39,559 nucleotides of DNA from Saprospiraceae bacterium (GTDB taxonomy: Bacteria; Bacteroidota; Bacteroidia; Chitinophagales; Saprospiraceae): the NCBI GenBank assembly GCA_020848965.1, contig JADLHE010000350.1:1-39559 (forward strand). Reading direction: 5' to 3'. Position numbers and translations under genes: made by a program. The stretch's first letter is position 1; the number at the start of each line of letters is the position of its first letter. Of this stretch, positions 16,902 through 24,694 are shown piece after piece. The notes below the pieces were generated by a model, which ran no database searches, was not told where the DNA came from, and worked only from the letters and a program-made list of their open reading frames with translations.

Positions 16902-17864
16902 ATGACTAGCTTGAATTTTGAAGCAATTTTCCAGTCCAAAATTGACGATGAAGTAAAAATAGAACCAAAGGACTGGATGCCGGATGCCTACCGGAAGACC
17001 CTAATCCGCCAAATTTCCCAACACGCCCATTCCGAGATTGTGGGGATGCTGCCCGAAGGTAACTGGATTACCAGGGCACCATCCCTCCGCCGGAAGCTCA
17101 TCCTCCTAGCCAAAGTACAAGACGAAGCTGGCCACGGCCTTTACCTCTACTCCGCCGCCGAAACCCTCGGCGCTGACCGGGACGACCTCGTGCAGCAACT
17201 CCTGACCGGCAAGGCCAAATACTCCTCCATCTTCAACTACCCCACGCTCAACTGGGCCGACATCGGCGCCATCGGCTGGCTGGTGGACGGCGCTGCCATT
17301 ACCAACCAAGTGATGCTTACCCGCACCTCCTACGGCCCCTACGCCCGTGCTATGGTGCGCATCTGCAAAGAAGAGAGCTTCCACCAACGTCAAGGCTACG
17401 AGCTGATGATGGCCATGGCCTTTGGCTCGCCAGAACAAAAAGCAATGGCGCAAGACTCGCTCAACCGCTGGTGGTGGCCCGCCCTGATGATGTTCGGCCC
17501 GCACGACAGCGACTCCCCCCACTCCGACCAAGCCCTTAAATGGAAAATCAAGCGGAAATCGAACGATGAGCTTCGCCAAAATTTCGTGGACGTGACCGTA
17601 CCACAAGCCGAATACCTCGGCCTCACCGTGCCCGACCCCGACCTCCGTTGGAACGAGGAACGTGGCCATTACGATTTCGGCAAAATCAACTGGGACGAGT
17701 TCTGGAGCGTCGTGAAAGGCAACGGCCCCTGCAACCGCCAACGCATCCAAGCCCGCACCAAGGCTTACGAAGATGGTGCTTGGGTACGGGAAGCCGCCAT
17801 GGCCCATGCCGAGAAAAAAGAGCAACGGAAAATGCAGCCAGAAGCAGCTTCAAAAGCAGCTTGA
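16902..17864 (+). CDS. paaA: Phenylacetyl-CoA 1,2-epoxidase subunit PaaA
   Basis: 320 residues, the usual size for PaaA. It is the catalytic subunit of the multicomponent oxygenase that epoxidises the ring of phenylacetyl-CoA. Di-iron ligands are visible in the four-helix bundle: Glu45 (HAHSEIVG), the EAGH set with Glu75 and His78 ([13 protein letters not shown]), and the ExxH set with Glu158 and His161 ([14 protein letters not shown]). The substrate-pocket region [14 protein letters not shown] is also well kept. It heads paaABC on the plus strand, just after a promoter with a palindrome. The C-terminal tail is Ala/Lys/Glu-rich. Confidence in the family is very high. Confidence 0.97.
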   Translation: MTSLNFEAIFQSKIDDEVKIEPKDWMPDAYRKTLIRQISQHAHSEIVGMLPEGNWITRAPSLRRKLILLAKVQDEAGHGLYLYSAAETLGADRDDLVQQLLTGKAKYSSIFNYPTLNWADIGAIGWLVDGAAITNQVMLTRTSYGPYARAMVRICKEESFHQRQGYELMMAMAFGSPEQKAMAQDSLNRWWWPALMMFGPHDSDSPHSDQALKWKIKRKSNDELRQNFVDVTVPQAEYLGLTVPDPDLRWNEERGHYDFGKINWDEFWSVVKGNGPCNRQRIQARTKAYEDGAWVREAAMAHAEKKEQRKMQPEAASKAA

Positions 17865-17969
17865 TTAATTGTTGAATTCCTGCCTGTTCGGCAGACAGGG
17901 TTTGATTGTTAAATTGTTTTCGGCCCTTCACAACAATCAAACAATAATAACAAACAAACAATCAATTCT
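17865..17969. repeat. Hairpin-bearing spacer between paaA and paaB
   Basis: AT-rich words of the form TTGATTGTTAAATTG face ACAATCAAACAATAA around a loop. A compact hairpin element, CTGCCTGTTCGGCAGACAG, lies inside the left half (17880-17898). Nearly the same element occurs at 35644-35662 beside hupL. Confidence 0.65.
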
Positions 17970-18254
17970 ATGAAAAAGGAATGGCCCCTCTGGGAAATAT
18001 TCATCCGCAGCAAAAGCGGCCTCAACCACAAGCACGTCGGTAGCCTCCACGCCGCCGATGCGGAAATGGCCCTCGAAAACGCCCGTGACCTCTACACCCG
18101 CCGCAACGAAGGCGTGAGCATTTGGGTAGTCGAGTCCAAGCACATCACCGCCTCCGACCCCGACGACTCCGACCCGCTGTTCGAACCGGCAAGGGACAAG
18201 GTCTATCGCCACCCAACGTTTTACACCGTGCCCGACGAAGTATCGCATATGTAA
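17970..18254 (+). CDS. paaB: Phenylacetyl-CoA 1,2-epoxidase subunit PaaB
   Basis: 94 residues, the normal PaaB length. The opening WPLWEIFIRSKSGLNHKHVG and LHAADAEMALENARDLYTRR are typical of the family, as is IWVVESKHI in the middle. PaaB is a small bridging subunit that links the PaaA-PaaC dimers in the epoxidase; it has no catalytic site. It lies between paaA and paaC, separated from each by about 100 bp of hairpin-forming repeat. Confidence 0.96.
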   Translation: MKKEWPLWEIFIRSKSGLNHKHVGSLHAADAEMALENARDLYTRRNEGVSIWVVESKHITASDPDDSDPLFEPARDKVYRHPTFYTVPDEVSHM

Positions 18255-18347
18255 AATTGATTGTTGAATTGTTTTATTGTTGAATTGTTGCCCGTGAAAC
18301 CGTGCAACAATGGCTATATAACAATTTGACAATTTAGCAATCCAGCA
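18255..18347. repeat. Hairpin-bearing spacer between paaB and paaC
   Basis: TTGATTGTTGAATTG and related words face ACAATTTGACAATTTAGCAA around a central CCGTGAAACCGTG. The make-up is the same as the paaA-paaB spacer, but the hairpin element with CTGCC is absent. Confidence 0.6.
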
Positions 18348-19088
18348 ATGACAAAATACCTACTACAACTCGCCGATAATGCCCTCATCCTTGGCCACCG
18401 CTTGGGGGAATGGTGCGGCCATGCGCCCGAAATGGAGCTGGATATGGCACTCACGAATATTGCTCTTGACTTGACAGGCCAAGCACGCAGCCTTTACCAA
18501 AGGGTGGCTGAATTGGAAGGCTTGGGCAAAGACGAGGACGACTACGCCTACCTCCGTGATGCCTGGGAATTCCGCAACGTGTTGTTGGTGGAGCAACCCA
18601 ATGGCGATTTTGCCTATACCATCGTGCGCCAGTTCATTTTCGATGCCTACAATTACTACCTGCACCGGGCATTGACCCAGAGCAAGGACGAATGGTTGGC
18701 GGGCTTCGCCGCAAAATCCTTGAAGGAAATCACCTACCACTTGCGCTTTAGTTCCGAATGGATGCTCCGCCTCGGCGATGGCACGGAGGTCAGCCACGCC
18801 AAATTGCAGGCAGCCATAGAAAACCTTTGGAACTACACCGGCGAACTCACCAAGCCCAACGAAGTTGAGCAAGCACTGACCGTACAAGGCATCTGCCCCA
18901 ATTTAACCCAGCTTAAAACAGAAATTGAAGCCAAAATGACGGAAGTGCTCGCAGCCGCCAATGTCACTGCGCCTGTTGGTGCTTGGATGCAATCGGGTGG
19001 CAAGGACGGCAGCCACTCCGAGCACCTCGGCTTCATCCTCGCCGAAATGCAGTTCTTGCAACGGGCCTATCCGGGCTTGGAATGGTGA
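18348..19088 (+). CDS. paaC: Phenylacetyl-CoA 1,2-epoxidase subunit PaaC
   Basis: 246 residues, as usual for PaaC. It is the structural partner of PaaA, with the same ferritin-like bundle but normally without a functional metal site. Typical stretches are DNALILGHRLGEWCGHAPEM, DMALTNIALDLTGQARSLYQ, SKDEWLAGFAAKSLKEITYH and GGKDGSHSEHLGFILAEMQF. It is the last recognisable subunit of the epoxidase here: paaD and paaE do not follow, although the enzyme needs a reductase. They may lie elsewhere in the genome. Confidence 0.95.
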   Translation: MTKYLLQLADNALILGHRLGEWCGHAPEMELDMALTNIALDLTGQARSLYQRVAELEGLGKDEDDYAYLRDAWEFRNVLLVEQPNGDFAYTIVRQFIFDAYNYYLHRALTQSKDEWLAGFAAKSLKEITYHLRFSSEWMLRLGDGTEVSHAKLQAAIENLWNYTGELTKPNEVEQALTVQGICPNLTQLKTEIEAKMTEVLAAANVTAPVGAWMQSGGKDGSHSEHLGFILAEMQFLQRAYPGLEW

Positions 19089-19234
19089 TTTTGGGTTGGT
19101 TTGTTTGAATCGTTTGAGGTGCTTGGCAAAACCATTGCTCCAATTCATTGTTTGAGGGAGGAAAAATCAAAGAAAGGCGGGGCTTTCCTAGTTCTTGCTT
19201 TTCCCTTTTTATTTTTTACTTTTTTCCTTCAAAC

Positions 19235-19777
19235 ATGATAACCGTCATATCCGGCACCAACCGTAAGCACAGCGAGGCACTCCATTTTGCGAAGCACTAT
19301 TACCACCTCTTGACCGCCAAGGCCAGCGAACCTGTCAAACTCCTCGCATTGGAGGACATCCCGCACGATTGGTTCCATGCCGATATGTACGAAAAAGGCC
19401 AGCAAACGCCCAGTTTGGCGGCCCTTCAAGACGAGTACATGCTGCCCGCCACGAAATTTGTTTACGTCATTCCTGAATACAACGGCGGCTTCCCCGGAGC
19501 CTTAAAGCTCTTCCTCGACGCTTGTTCCATTCGGGAATACAAGCCCACATTTTCCGGCAAAAAAGCGGCCCTCGTCGGCGTGGCCACTGGCCGGGCGGGC
19601 AACCTTCGGGGTATTGATCACCTCACGGGCATCCTGCACCACGTCGGCACTTTGGTGCTGCCGCAAATCCTTCCCATTTCCAGCATCGAAAAACTGGTGG
19701 ACGAAGACGGCAACATCACCGACCCCGGCACCCTCAAGGCCATCGAAAAACAGGTGGATGCCTTCTTGGCTTTTTGA
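19235..19777 (+). CDS. NADPH-dependent FMN reductase family protein
   Basis: 180 residues from the ATG at 19235 (MITVISGTNRKHSEAL). The longer in-frame start at 19148 would add a Phe-rich stretch that does not fit the family. A flavodoxin-like fold is indicated by the FMN phosphate loop SGTNRKHS at the N-terminus and by PEYNGGFPGALKLFLDACS in the middle, the hallmark of NADPH-dependent FMN reductases. The motif GVATGRAGNLRGIDHL follows. It lies about 150 bp after paaC on the same strand and is closed by a hairpin, so it could be co-transcribed with the epoxidase genes and supply reduced flavin. That link is inference. Confidence 0.85.
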   Translation: MITVISGTNRKHSEALHFAKHYYHLLTAKASEPVKLLALEDIPHDWFHADMYEKGQQTPSLAALQDEYMLPATKFVYVIPEYNGGFPGALKLFLDACSIREYKPTFSGKKAALVGVATGRAGNLRGIDHLTGILHHVGTLVLPQILPISSIEKLVDEDGNITDPGTLKAIEKQVDAFLAF

Positions 19778-19816
19778 TTTTTATTAAAAAACGGTGAAAA
19801 ACGTGGTACTTTACTT

Positions 19817-19845
19817 GCCCAGCACAACAACTGGGCTATTTTTGC
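19817..19845 (+). terminator. Probable intrinsic terminator after the FMN reductase
   Basis: The stem GCCCAG (19817-19822) with CTGGGC (19831-19836) has an 8-base loop and is followed by TATTTTTG. The stem is short, but the T-run supports termination. Confidence 0.55.
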
Positions 19846-19926
19846 TTTAATTAGCTAGGGGAAGCCATTTAGGCTACCTGCTCCTCCAACAATCAAGCAA
19901 TTTACATAATTCAACAATCATCAACT

Positions 19927-20838
19927 ATGGACGCAAAAAAAGGCTTGCTTATCCTCGTCATCCTCCTACTGCTCGGCCTGCTTGGGCTCGGCTATTGGGG
20001 CTATAACCTGAGCACAGCAAACAAGGCATTGTCAGCTGAAAAAGAATCGCTCACCGGGCAAGTTGGCGACCTGACCTCGCTGCGTGACGACCTCCAACAA
20101 CAGGTGGACAGCCTCGAACAGGCTTATACTGCCCTCTCCGAAGAGAACAAAAGCCTGCAAGGCAAGGTGGACAACGCAGAGACGACCATTGCTTCGCAAA
20201 GCGCCGCCATTACCAAAATCAAGAAGCAAAGCGCCAACGAAAACGCCAGCCTAAAGGCACAGATTGAGGAATTGCTGAAAACAAAGCTGCGCCTCGAAGG
20301 CAATATCGCAGGCTTGCAGGCGCAAAACGACAGCCTCCGCACCGTCACCGGACAGCTCACGACCGACCTGGCCAGTGCCAAATCGGAAAACGAGGCCCTG
20401 GCCACCTTGAACAAGACCATTCAGGATGAAATGAAAAAGCTCACCCTTGCCAATTTCAAGGCAAGCGCCTTCCGGGTGGAAGTGGAGCGCAAGAAACCGA
20501 AAGCTACCGCCAAGGCAGGCCGTGCCCGCCGGGTGCTGGTCAGCTTTGATTTGATGGAAGTGAAAAAACAGTTCCAAGGGCTGCGGCCGCTTTACCTCGT
20601 CATCACCGACGACAAGGGCACTCCTGTAAAAAACAGCAAGCCCATCCAGGCGCAAGTAACCGTGAATGGGCAAGTGCAGGACATCATTGCGGTGCAGCAA
20701 AAAGACACAGACATTGTTGAAAATCAACGCCTTACATTCAATTACGAACTGGAGGATAAACTCAAATCCGGCTTCTATCGGGTAGCGGTTTATACCGATA
20801 TTGGGCTGTTGGGCGCTGCTAGTTTCAGGCTGCAATAA
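19927..20838 (+). CDS. Membrane-anchored coiled-coil protein
   Basis: 303 residues. A single N-terminal membrane helix (about 6-28, LLILVILLLLGLLGLGYWGY) is followed by a long coiled coil at about 33-180, rich in Glu, Gln, Leu and Ala with heptad spacing. The C-terminal part at about 185-303 is a predicted beta domain (VLVSFDLMEVKKQF, PLYLVITDDKGTPV, FYRVAVYTDIGLLGAASFRL). This looks like an inner-membrane anchor reaching through the periplasm. The OmpA-type lipoprotein that follows also has a coiled coil, so the pair may work together between the membranes, although a terminator separates them. No named family was recognised. Confidence 0.75.
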   Translation: MDAKKGLLILVILLLLGLLGLGYWGYNLSTANKALSAEKESLTGQVGDLTSLRDDLQQQVDSLEQAYTALSEENKSLQGKVDNAETTIASQSAAITKIKKQSANENASLKAQIEELLKTKLRLEGNIAGLQAQNDSLRTVTGQLTTDLASAKSENEALATLNKTIQDEMKKLTLANFKASAFRVEVERKKPKATAKAGRARRVLVSFDLMEVKKQFQGLRPLYLVITDDKGTPVKNSKPIQAQVTVNGQVQDIIAVQQKDTDIVENQRLTFNYELEDKLKSGFYRVAVYTDIGLLGAASFRLQ

Positions 20839-20857
20839 TTGAAATCAAGCACACACG

Positions 20858-20898
20858 CAAACCTGCCAGTGAAGTCATCGCTGGCAGGTTTGTTTTTT
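20858..20898 (+). terminator. Strong intrinsic terminator
   Basis: A perfect 12-bp stem (CAAACCTGCCAG at 20858-20869 with CTGGCAGGTTTG at 20881-20892), an 11-base loop and a run of six T (20893-20898). Confidence 0.9.
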
Positions 20899-20921
20899 AG
20901 GCAAAAGTCAAACTTTTCGAA

Positions 20922-21806
20922 ATGAGCAAACAGGTTTACCTTATTGGGGCGTCCATCCTCGTGACGATTTTCGCTACAAACACCGCCTGCGTTGGCAAGA
21001 AAAAATTCAGGGCCGAACTGGCCAATCGGGACAGCTTGACACATTTCCTCAACGTCCGAAACTTGGAACTGAACCGTGAAATCGGCCAATTAAAACTCAA
21101 CCTTGCCGAGAAAACAGGCGAGGCCAACGGATTGACCACCATTTACGACAAGCAGGTGCTGGAGATAAAAAAATTGGAAAAAGAAATCGAGCGGCTCAAC
21201 AGCCAGTCGTCCAACACCCAGCAATCGCTGAACGAAGAAGTGCGCAAGCGGGATTCACAATTGGCTGACAAAGAACAGCTTATCCAGAATTTTGGCATTG
21301 CGTTGCAAAAGCAAGAAGGCAGCATTGACGCCATATCAGTCGAGTTTCGGGAAGCCTTGGCCAACCTTCCAGCGGCCGATTTTTACCTCGACCACAAGGA
21401 TTATAAAGGCTATTTGGGCATTTCTGAAAAACAGCTTTTCCGGCCCAGCACCGACCAATTGGCACGCAGTGCCAACGCTGTTTTGGAGAAAATTGCCAAG
21501 GTGCTCAACAACCACCCTGAGCTGCAAGTGCAGGTCATCGGTCATTCCGACAGCCAATCGGGCTACAAGGGTTTCCAAAGCCGCCTCGATTTCAGCACCA
21601 GCCGTGCAGTAGCCGTCAGCGATGTGCTCACCCGTGATTTTTATGTGAATGGCAGCCAAATCACCGCCGCTGGCCGCTCTGATTTTGAGCCACGTGCCAG
21701 TAACGAGACGGAAGATGGCCGCTCACAAAACCGCCGCATCGAAATCGTGTTCCAGCCACGGGCAGACGAGGTGCGCAGGATGGCAAGCGATGTGAAAAAA
21801 GACTAA
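20922..21806 (+). CDS. OmpA-family lipoprotein with coiled coil
   Basis: 294 residues. The signal ends in TNTAC, so Cys23 is probably lipidated. A coiled coil at about 30-115 (KKLEKEIERLNSQSSNTQQS) leads to an OmpA-like peptidoglycan-binding domain at about 165-285: KIAKVLNNHPELQVQVIGHS, then SRLDFSTSRAVAVSDVL, then ITAAGRSDFEPRASNETEDG and RSQNRRIEIVF, with the usual Asp and Arg that bind diaminopimelate. It likely ties the outer membrane to the cell wall. The stop overlaps that of the convergent gene by four bases (21803-21806). Confidence 0.9.
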   Translation: MSKQVYLIGASILVTIFATNTACVGKKKFRAELANRDSLTHFLNVRNLELNREIGQLKLNLAEKTGEANGLTTIYDKQVLEIKKLEKEIERLNSQSSNTQQSLNEEVRKRDSQLADKEQLIQNFGIALQKQEGSIDAISVEFREALANLPAADFYLDHKDYKGYLGISEKQLFRPSTDQLARSANAVLEKIAKVLNNHPELQVQVIGHSDSQSGYKGFQSRLDFSTSRAVAVSDVLTRDFYVNGSQITAAGRSDFEPRASNETEDGRSQNRRIEIVFQPRADEVRRMASDVKKD

Positions 21807-22372
21807 TCGCCGTCTGCGTTTTTCCGTTTTTCGATGAAATCCCGGATGCGCACGGCGCTTTCGTAGTCTTCTTTTTCGAGTACCCGGCGCAGCAATTCTT
21901 CCAGTTCTGGGAGTGTGTACTCGGAGAGCGATTTGCGGTTTTTACCGAAAAACACCTCCGCCATTAGACCCGCTTCTTCCACTACATTTTCAAAGGCATA
22001 AATGGGCGCACCCATCCGCAGCGCAATAGCAATGGCGTCGGAGGTGCGGGCGTCGAGTTCTAGCAGGGTTTTGTCCGCCTTTTCAATGAAGAGTTTTGCA
22101 TGAAAAACGCCGCCTTTAACGCTGTGAATCAGCACTTCTTTCAAGGTTCCCCCCAATGCTTCCAAGGTTGTTTTGTACAAATCATGCGTCAGTGGCCGGG
22201 CGGGCTGCATCCGCTCCATGCACACGGCGATGGACTGCGCCTCCGCCTGCCCAATGACGACAGGGATTCGGCGGCGGGTCTCCACGTCCTCCAAAATCAA
22301 GGCAAAATGCCCAGGACTGCTCTCGGCAGCGGAGAGGGCTACGACGGCGAGTTCTCGTTTTGAGTTTGGCAT
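21803..22372 (-). CDS. Bifunctional nuclease-domain (BFN/DUF151) protein with UVR motif
   Basis: 189 residues. The first about 135 match the DUF151 bifunctional nuclease family: ILEDVETRRRIPVVIGQAEA, then ARPLTHDLYKTTLEALGG, then LELDARTSDAIAIALRMGAP. A UVR-type helical hairpin closes the protein (LEELLRRVLEKEDYESAVRI, then RDFIEKRKN), as found in UvrB/UvrC and Clp adaptors. This combination is common in Bacteroidota. Some family members cut DNA and RNA in vitro; the in vivo role is unclear. It begins only 4 bp after the 66-residue gene, so it is probably the last gene of the hydrogenase transcript. Confidence 0.88.
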   Translation of the reverse strand: MPNSKRELAVVALSAAESSPGHFALILEDVETRRRIPVVIGQAEAQSIAVCMERMQPARPLTHDLYKTTLEALGGTLKEVLIHSVKGGVFHAKLFIEKADKTLLELDARTSDAIAIALRMGAPIYAFENVVEEAGLMAEVFFGKNRKSLSEYTLPELEELLRRVLEKEDYESAVRIRDFIEKRKNADGD

Positions 22373-22376
22373 GGGT

Positions 22377-22577
22377 TCACATTTTCACAAATTCACACAA
22401 TTTCTCCAAATCCCCGAACGGTGCAACCACCTTTCCTAGCCACAGCAGCTTGTAAATGCCATTGGCTTCCACCTCCACGGTATAGTCTTTTTCGAGGTCG
22501 AGGAACTTGCCCCGGTCGGCCAGCACTTGGATGTTGTGGGATTGCAAGGCGTTGATTAGCAGTTCTTTAGGCGTCAT
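22377..22577 (-). CDS. Small conserved-looking hypothetical protein
   Basis: 66 residues (MTPKELLINALQSHNIQVLA and onward), not recognised. It appears to be one small alpha/beta domain with a short helix at the start, strands at DYTVEVEANGIYKLLWLGKV and a closing helix. There is no signal or Cys. Its ATG overlaps the TGA of the nickel permease gene (ATGA), so the two are translationally coupled, and the next gene starts 4 bp later. The tight packing in a hydrogenase/nickel operon supports a real gene; a role in nickel handling is only a guess. Confidence 0.65.
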   Translation of the reverse strand: MTPKELLINALQSHNIQVLADRGKFLDLEKDYTVEVEANGIYKLLWLGKVVAPFGDLEKLCEFVKM

Positions 22578-23203
22578 ACGAGCAAGTTTTCATAGACCAA
22601 TTTCGCCCCAAAGCCCATGCAAAGTACGGAGGAAAGCACCGTCAGGCCGAGTTGCAGCGCCATGCTCGACGCCAACTTTCTCGAAAATGGCAGGTGGAAA
22701 ACGCTCGACGCCATCGCCATACCCACCACCGACCCCAGCCCGAAAATGAGCAAGTAACTCAGCGCCTCCATGCTGCCCGTCATGCGGGTCATCACCAGCA
22801 GCACCAGCGCCCCGCTGCCCGCCAGACCGTGTACCAGCCCCACGCCGTAGGCTAATTTATGGTCGTGGCTATGGTCGTGTTCGATGTGGTTTTGATGCAA
22901 ACGCCTGTGTTTCAGCACCTTGTATAGCCGCCAAACGCCCAACCCCAGCAGCATCAGCCCCACCGCCGCCTCGAACCAGTGGAACACGCCCTCGGTGATG
23001 CCCACCCGCAGCGCAATCATCAGCACCCCTATGAGCACGATGGTGGAGGTATGCCCCAAACCCCAAGCGATGCCGTCCCGCACCGCCAGCCGCAGCGTTG
23101 GCCGCCGGGTGACCATGCTGCTGACGGCCAGCAGGTGGTCGGCCTCCAGGGCATGGGTGAAGCCGACTAGGGCGGCGAAGAGCAAAGGAAAGGCTGCTTG
23201 CAT
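22574..23203 (-). CDS. Nickel permease of the HupE/UreH/NicO type
   Basis: 209 residues from the ATG at 23203. The longer frame begins inside an intergenic repeat (NITSTINNYVIVNQQSNYK is repeat-encoded). About six membrane helices are seen. The first helix contains GFTHALEADHLLAV, the HxxxxDH metal motif of Ni/Co transporters, and helix two contains GLGHTSTIVLIGV, a second conserved His. A cytosolic or periplasmic loop at about 105-118 is His-rich (HQNHIEHDHSHDH). Its place beside the hyp genes indicates nickel uptake for the hydrogenase centre. Confidence 0.88.
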   Translation of the reverse strand: MQAAFPLLFAALVGFTHALEADHLLAVSSMVTRRPTLRLAVRDGIAWGLGHTSTIVLIGVLMIALRVGITEGVFHWFEAAVGLMLLGLGVWRLYKVLKHRRLHQNHIEHDHSHDHKLAYGVGLVHGLAGSGALVLLVMTRMTGSMEALSYLLIFGLGSVVGMAMASSVFHLPFSRKLASSMALQLGLTVLSSVLCMGFGAKLVYENLLV

Positions 23204-23207
23204 TTTA

Positions 23208-23368
23208 TAGTTTGATTGTTGATTGACGATTACATAATTGTTGATTGTTGATGTGATGTTCAATCTCTGAGATTGAATTGATGATGGACAACATCAGTAG
23301 TTCTGAAATCTTCAATCCACCATCCCATCAACAATCATGTAATCATGTAATCAACAATCGTCAATAAA
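23208..23368. repeat. Long inverted repeat, family 1 (nickel permease / NHL spacer)
   Basis: The left arm (about 23214-23260, TTGATTGACGATTACATAAT and onward) is complementary, with gaps, to the right arm (about 23321-23368), which contains AATCATGTAATCAACAATCG. The roughly 60-bp middle has a small palindrome TCAATCTCTGAGATTGA. The arms share words with those at 24530 and 27042. Confidence 0.8.
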
Positions 23369-23373
23369 TTCTT

Positions 23374-24522
23374 CTAAATCAACAACTTACAAATAATCAC
23401 CCGATGGTTCCCCGTATCCGCCACCGCCAACTGCTCGCCATCAGGACAAACCGAAAACGGCCAGTACAGCGCCTTGTCCGTCCCGAAAACCGTATTGGCG
23501 TTCTCGCTGCCCGTATGGAAATCGGAGGGGCCAATGAGGTTGTCGGCGGCCACGCCATTTGCCGAAGGCACCTGCTCGAACCACAGCACCCGGCTGTTGC
23601 CCGTGTCCGCCACGAAGAGGCCGTTTTTGTAAAAACAGGCGTCGTAGCACCAGCTCAGCGAATTGGCTTGGGGATAAAGGCCGTAGCGGTTCATCCCGCT
23701 GCTGTCCATGTCCGGCTGCCCGATGATGAGGTCGGCTTTTTGGTGGAAAGCCGTGCGCCAATCGTGCCAGAGCAGCACCCGGTAGTACTGCGTATCGGCC
23801 ACGGCCATTTGCCCCTGCGGCCCGATTTTCACCGAATAGCACCAAATCGGGTCGTGGTGGTCGTAGTCCCGCTCGGTGAACGAGGGCTTGCCGATGACGC
23901 CGTCTGCCGTTGCGTAGTTTTCCGTCGGTATTTTCTCATAAAACAGGATGCGGCGGTTGCCCGTGTCGGCAATCCAAAGCCGCTCGCCGTCGCTGAACAC
24001 GCCATAGGGCCAGTTCAGGCTGCGCTCGCTCGGCGCTGCACCGATGCCCTGCACATTCGGCAAATTGCTCCCGAAAGCGGGTTGCCCAACCACCACATCG
24101 GCGGGTTGGCCGTGCTGGGTCGGCATCTCGTGCCAAATGAGCACCCGGTGGTTCCAGGCATCCGCCACGATGAGCCGCCGCCCATCCGACCAGATGCCCG
24201 ATGGGTACTGCAAGCTCGACGCCGTGACGCCCGCCCCAGCATTGCGGCCCGTGTCGCCCACCTCCATTTGCCCCAGCACTACGTCAGGTGTTTGGTGTGT
24301 CTGCCCTTCGGGCAAATGGTGCCAGATGAACACTCGGTTCTGCCCCGTATCGCTGACGAAGAGGCTGCCGTTTTTCATAAAAACCCCTCGTGGCGCCAAG
24401 AACGGGTTGCCCTCATCGCCCCGGAACAGCCATTGCGAAGCAGCCAAGGGCGGCAATGCGGCAGCTTCGCCTGTACCGGGCGGGGCGGCTTTTTTTAGTG
24501 TGATATTAAGGATTTCTGGCAA
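23374..24522 (-). CDS. NHL-repeat beta-propeller protein of the hydrogenase cluster
   Basis: 382 residues from a TTG at 24522 (MPEILNITLKKAAPPG). An in-frame ATG at 24612 exists, but the extra 30 residues are encoded by an inverted repeat and look spurious. Six NHL-type blades are visible: VSDTGQNRVFIWHHLP, VADAWNHRVLIWHEMP, IADTGNRRILFYEKIP, VADTQYYRVLLWHDW, VADTGNSRVLWFEQVP and VADTGNHRVIICKLLI. Between them are repeated PADVVVGQP-like segments. A single six-bladed propeller is expected. There is no signal peptide with this start, so it is probably cytoplasmic. NHL proteins are known neighbours of group 2a hydrogenases, where their role is not established; a docking or assembly scaffold is plausible. 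Confidence 0.85.
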   Translation of the reverse strand: MPEILNITLKKAAPPGTGEAAALPPLAASQWLFRGDEGNPFLAPRGVFMKNGSLFVSDTGQNRVFIWHHLPEGQTHQTPDVVLGQMEVGDTGRNAGAGVTASSLQYPSGIWSDGRRLIVADAWNHRVLIWHEMPTQHGQPADVVVGQPAFGSNLPNVQGIGAAPSERSLNWPYGVFSDGERLWIADTGNRRILFYEKIPTENYATADGVIGKPSFTERDYDHHDPIWCYSVKIGPQGQMAVADTQYYRVLLWHDWRTAFHQKADLIIGQPDMDSSGMNRYGLYPQANSLSWCYDACFYKNGLFVADTGNSRVLWFEQVPSANGVAADNLIGPSDFHTGSENANTVFGTDKALYWPFSVCPDGEQLAVADTGNHRVIICKLLI

Positions 24523-24529
24523 AATCAGT

Positions 24530-24688
24530 TTGATTGATGATTGACGATTACATGATTGTTGATTGTTGATATAATGGACGAAGGTTGAGTTGGAATTGAT
24601 GATGGTGGCCATCTGCCATTCTAATTTTGAACATCCAACATTCCATCAACAATCATGTAATCATGTAATCAACAATCGTCAATCAAAA
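24530..24688. repeat. Long inverted repeat, family 1 (NHL / hypE spacer)
   Basis: The left arm (24530-24577, with GATTGACGATTACATGATTG) faces the right arm (24641-24688, with CATCAACAATCATGTAATC). The middle differs from the other copies but again contains GAATTGATGATGG. It covers the upstream part of the NHL frame. Confidence 0.8.
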
Positions 24689-24694
24689 CAACCT

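Noticed and set aside
23204..23263. N-terminal extension of the nickel permease (NITSTINNYVIVNQQSNYK)
   Set aside because: It is encoded by the intergenic inverted repeat; similar peptides appear from every copy of the repeat, and the first helix begins right after the ATG at 23203.
24523..24612. Upstream ATG start of the NHL protein
   Set aside because: The extra 30 residues are translated from repeat family 1. A start at TTG 24522 gives a natural N-terminus. The true start is still not certain.
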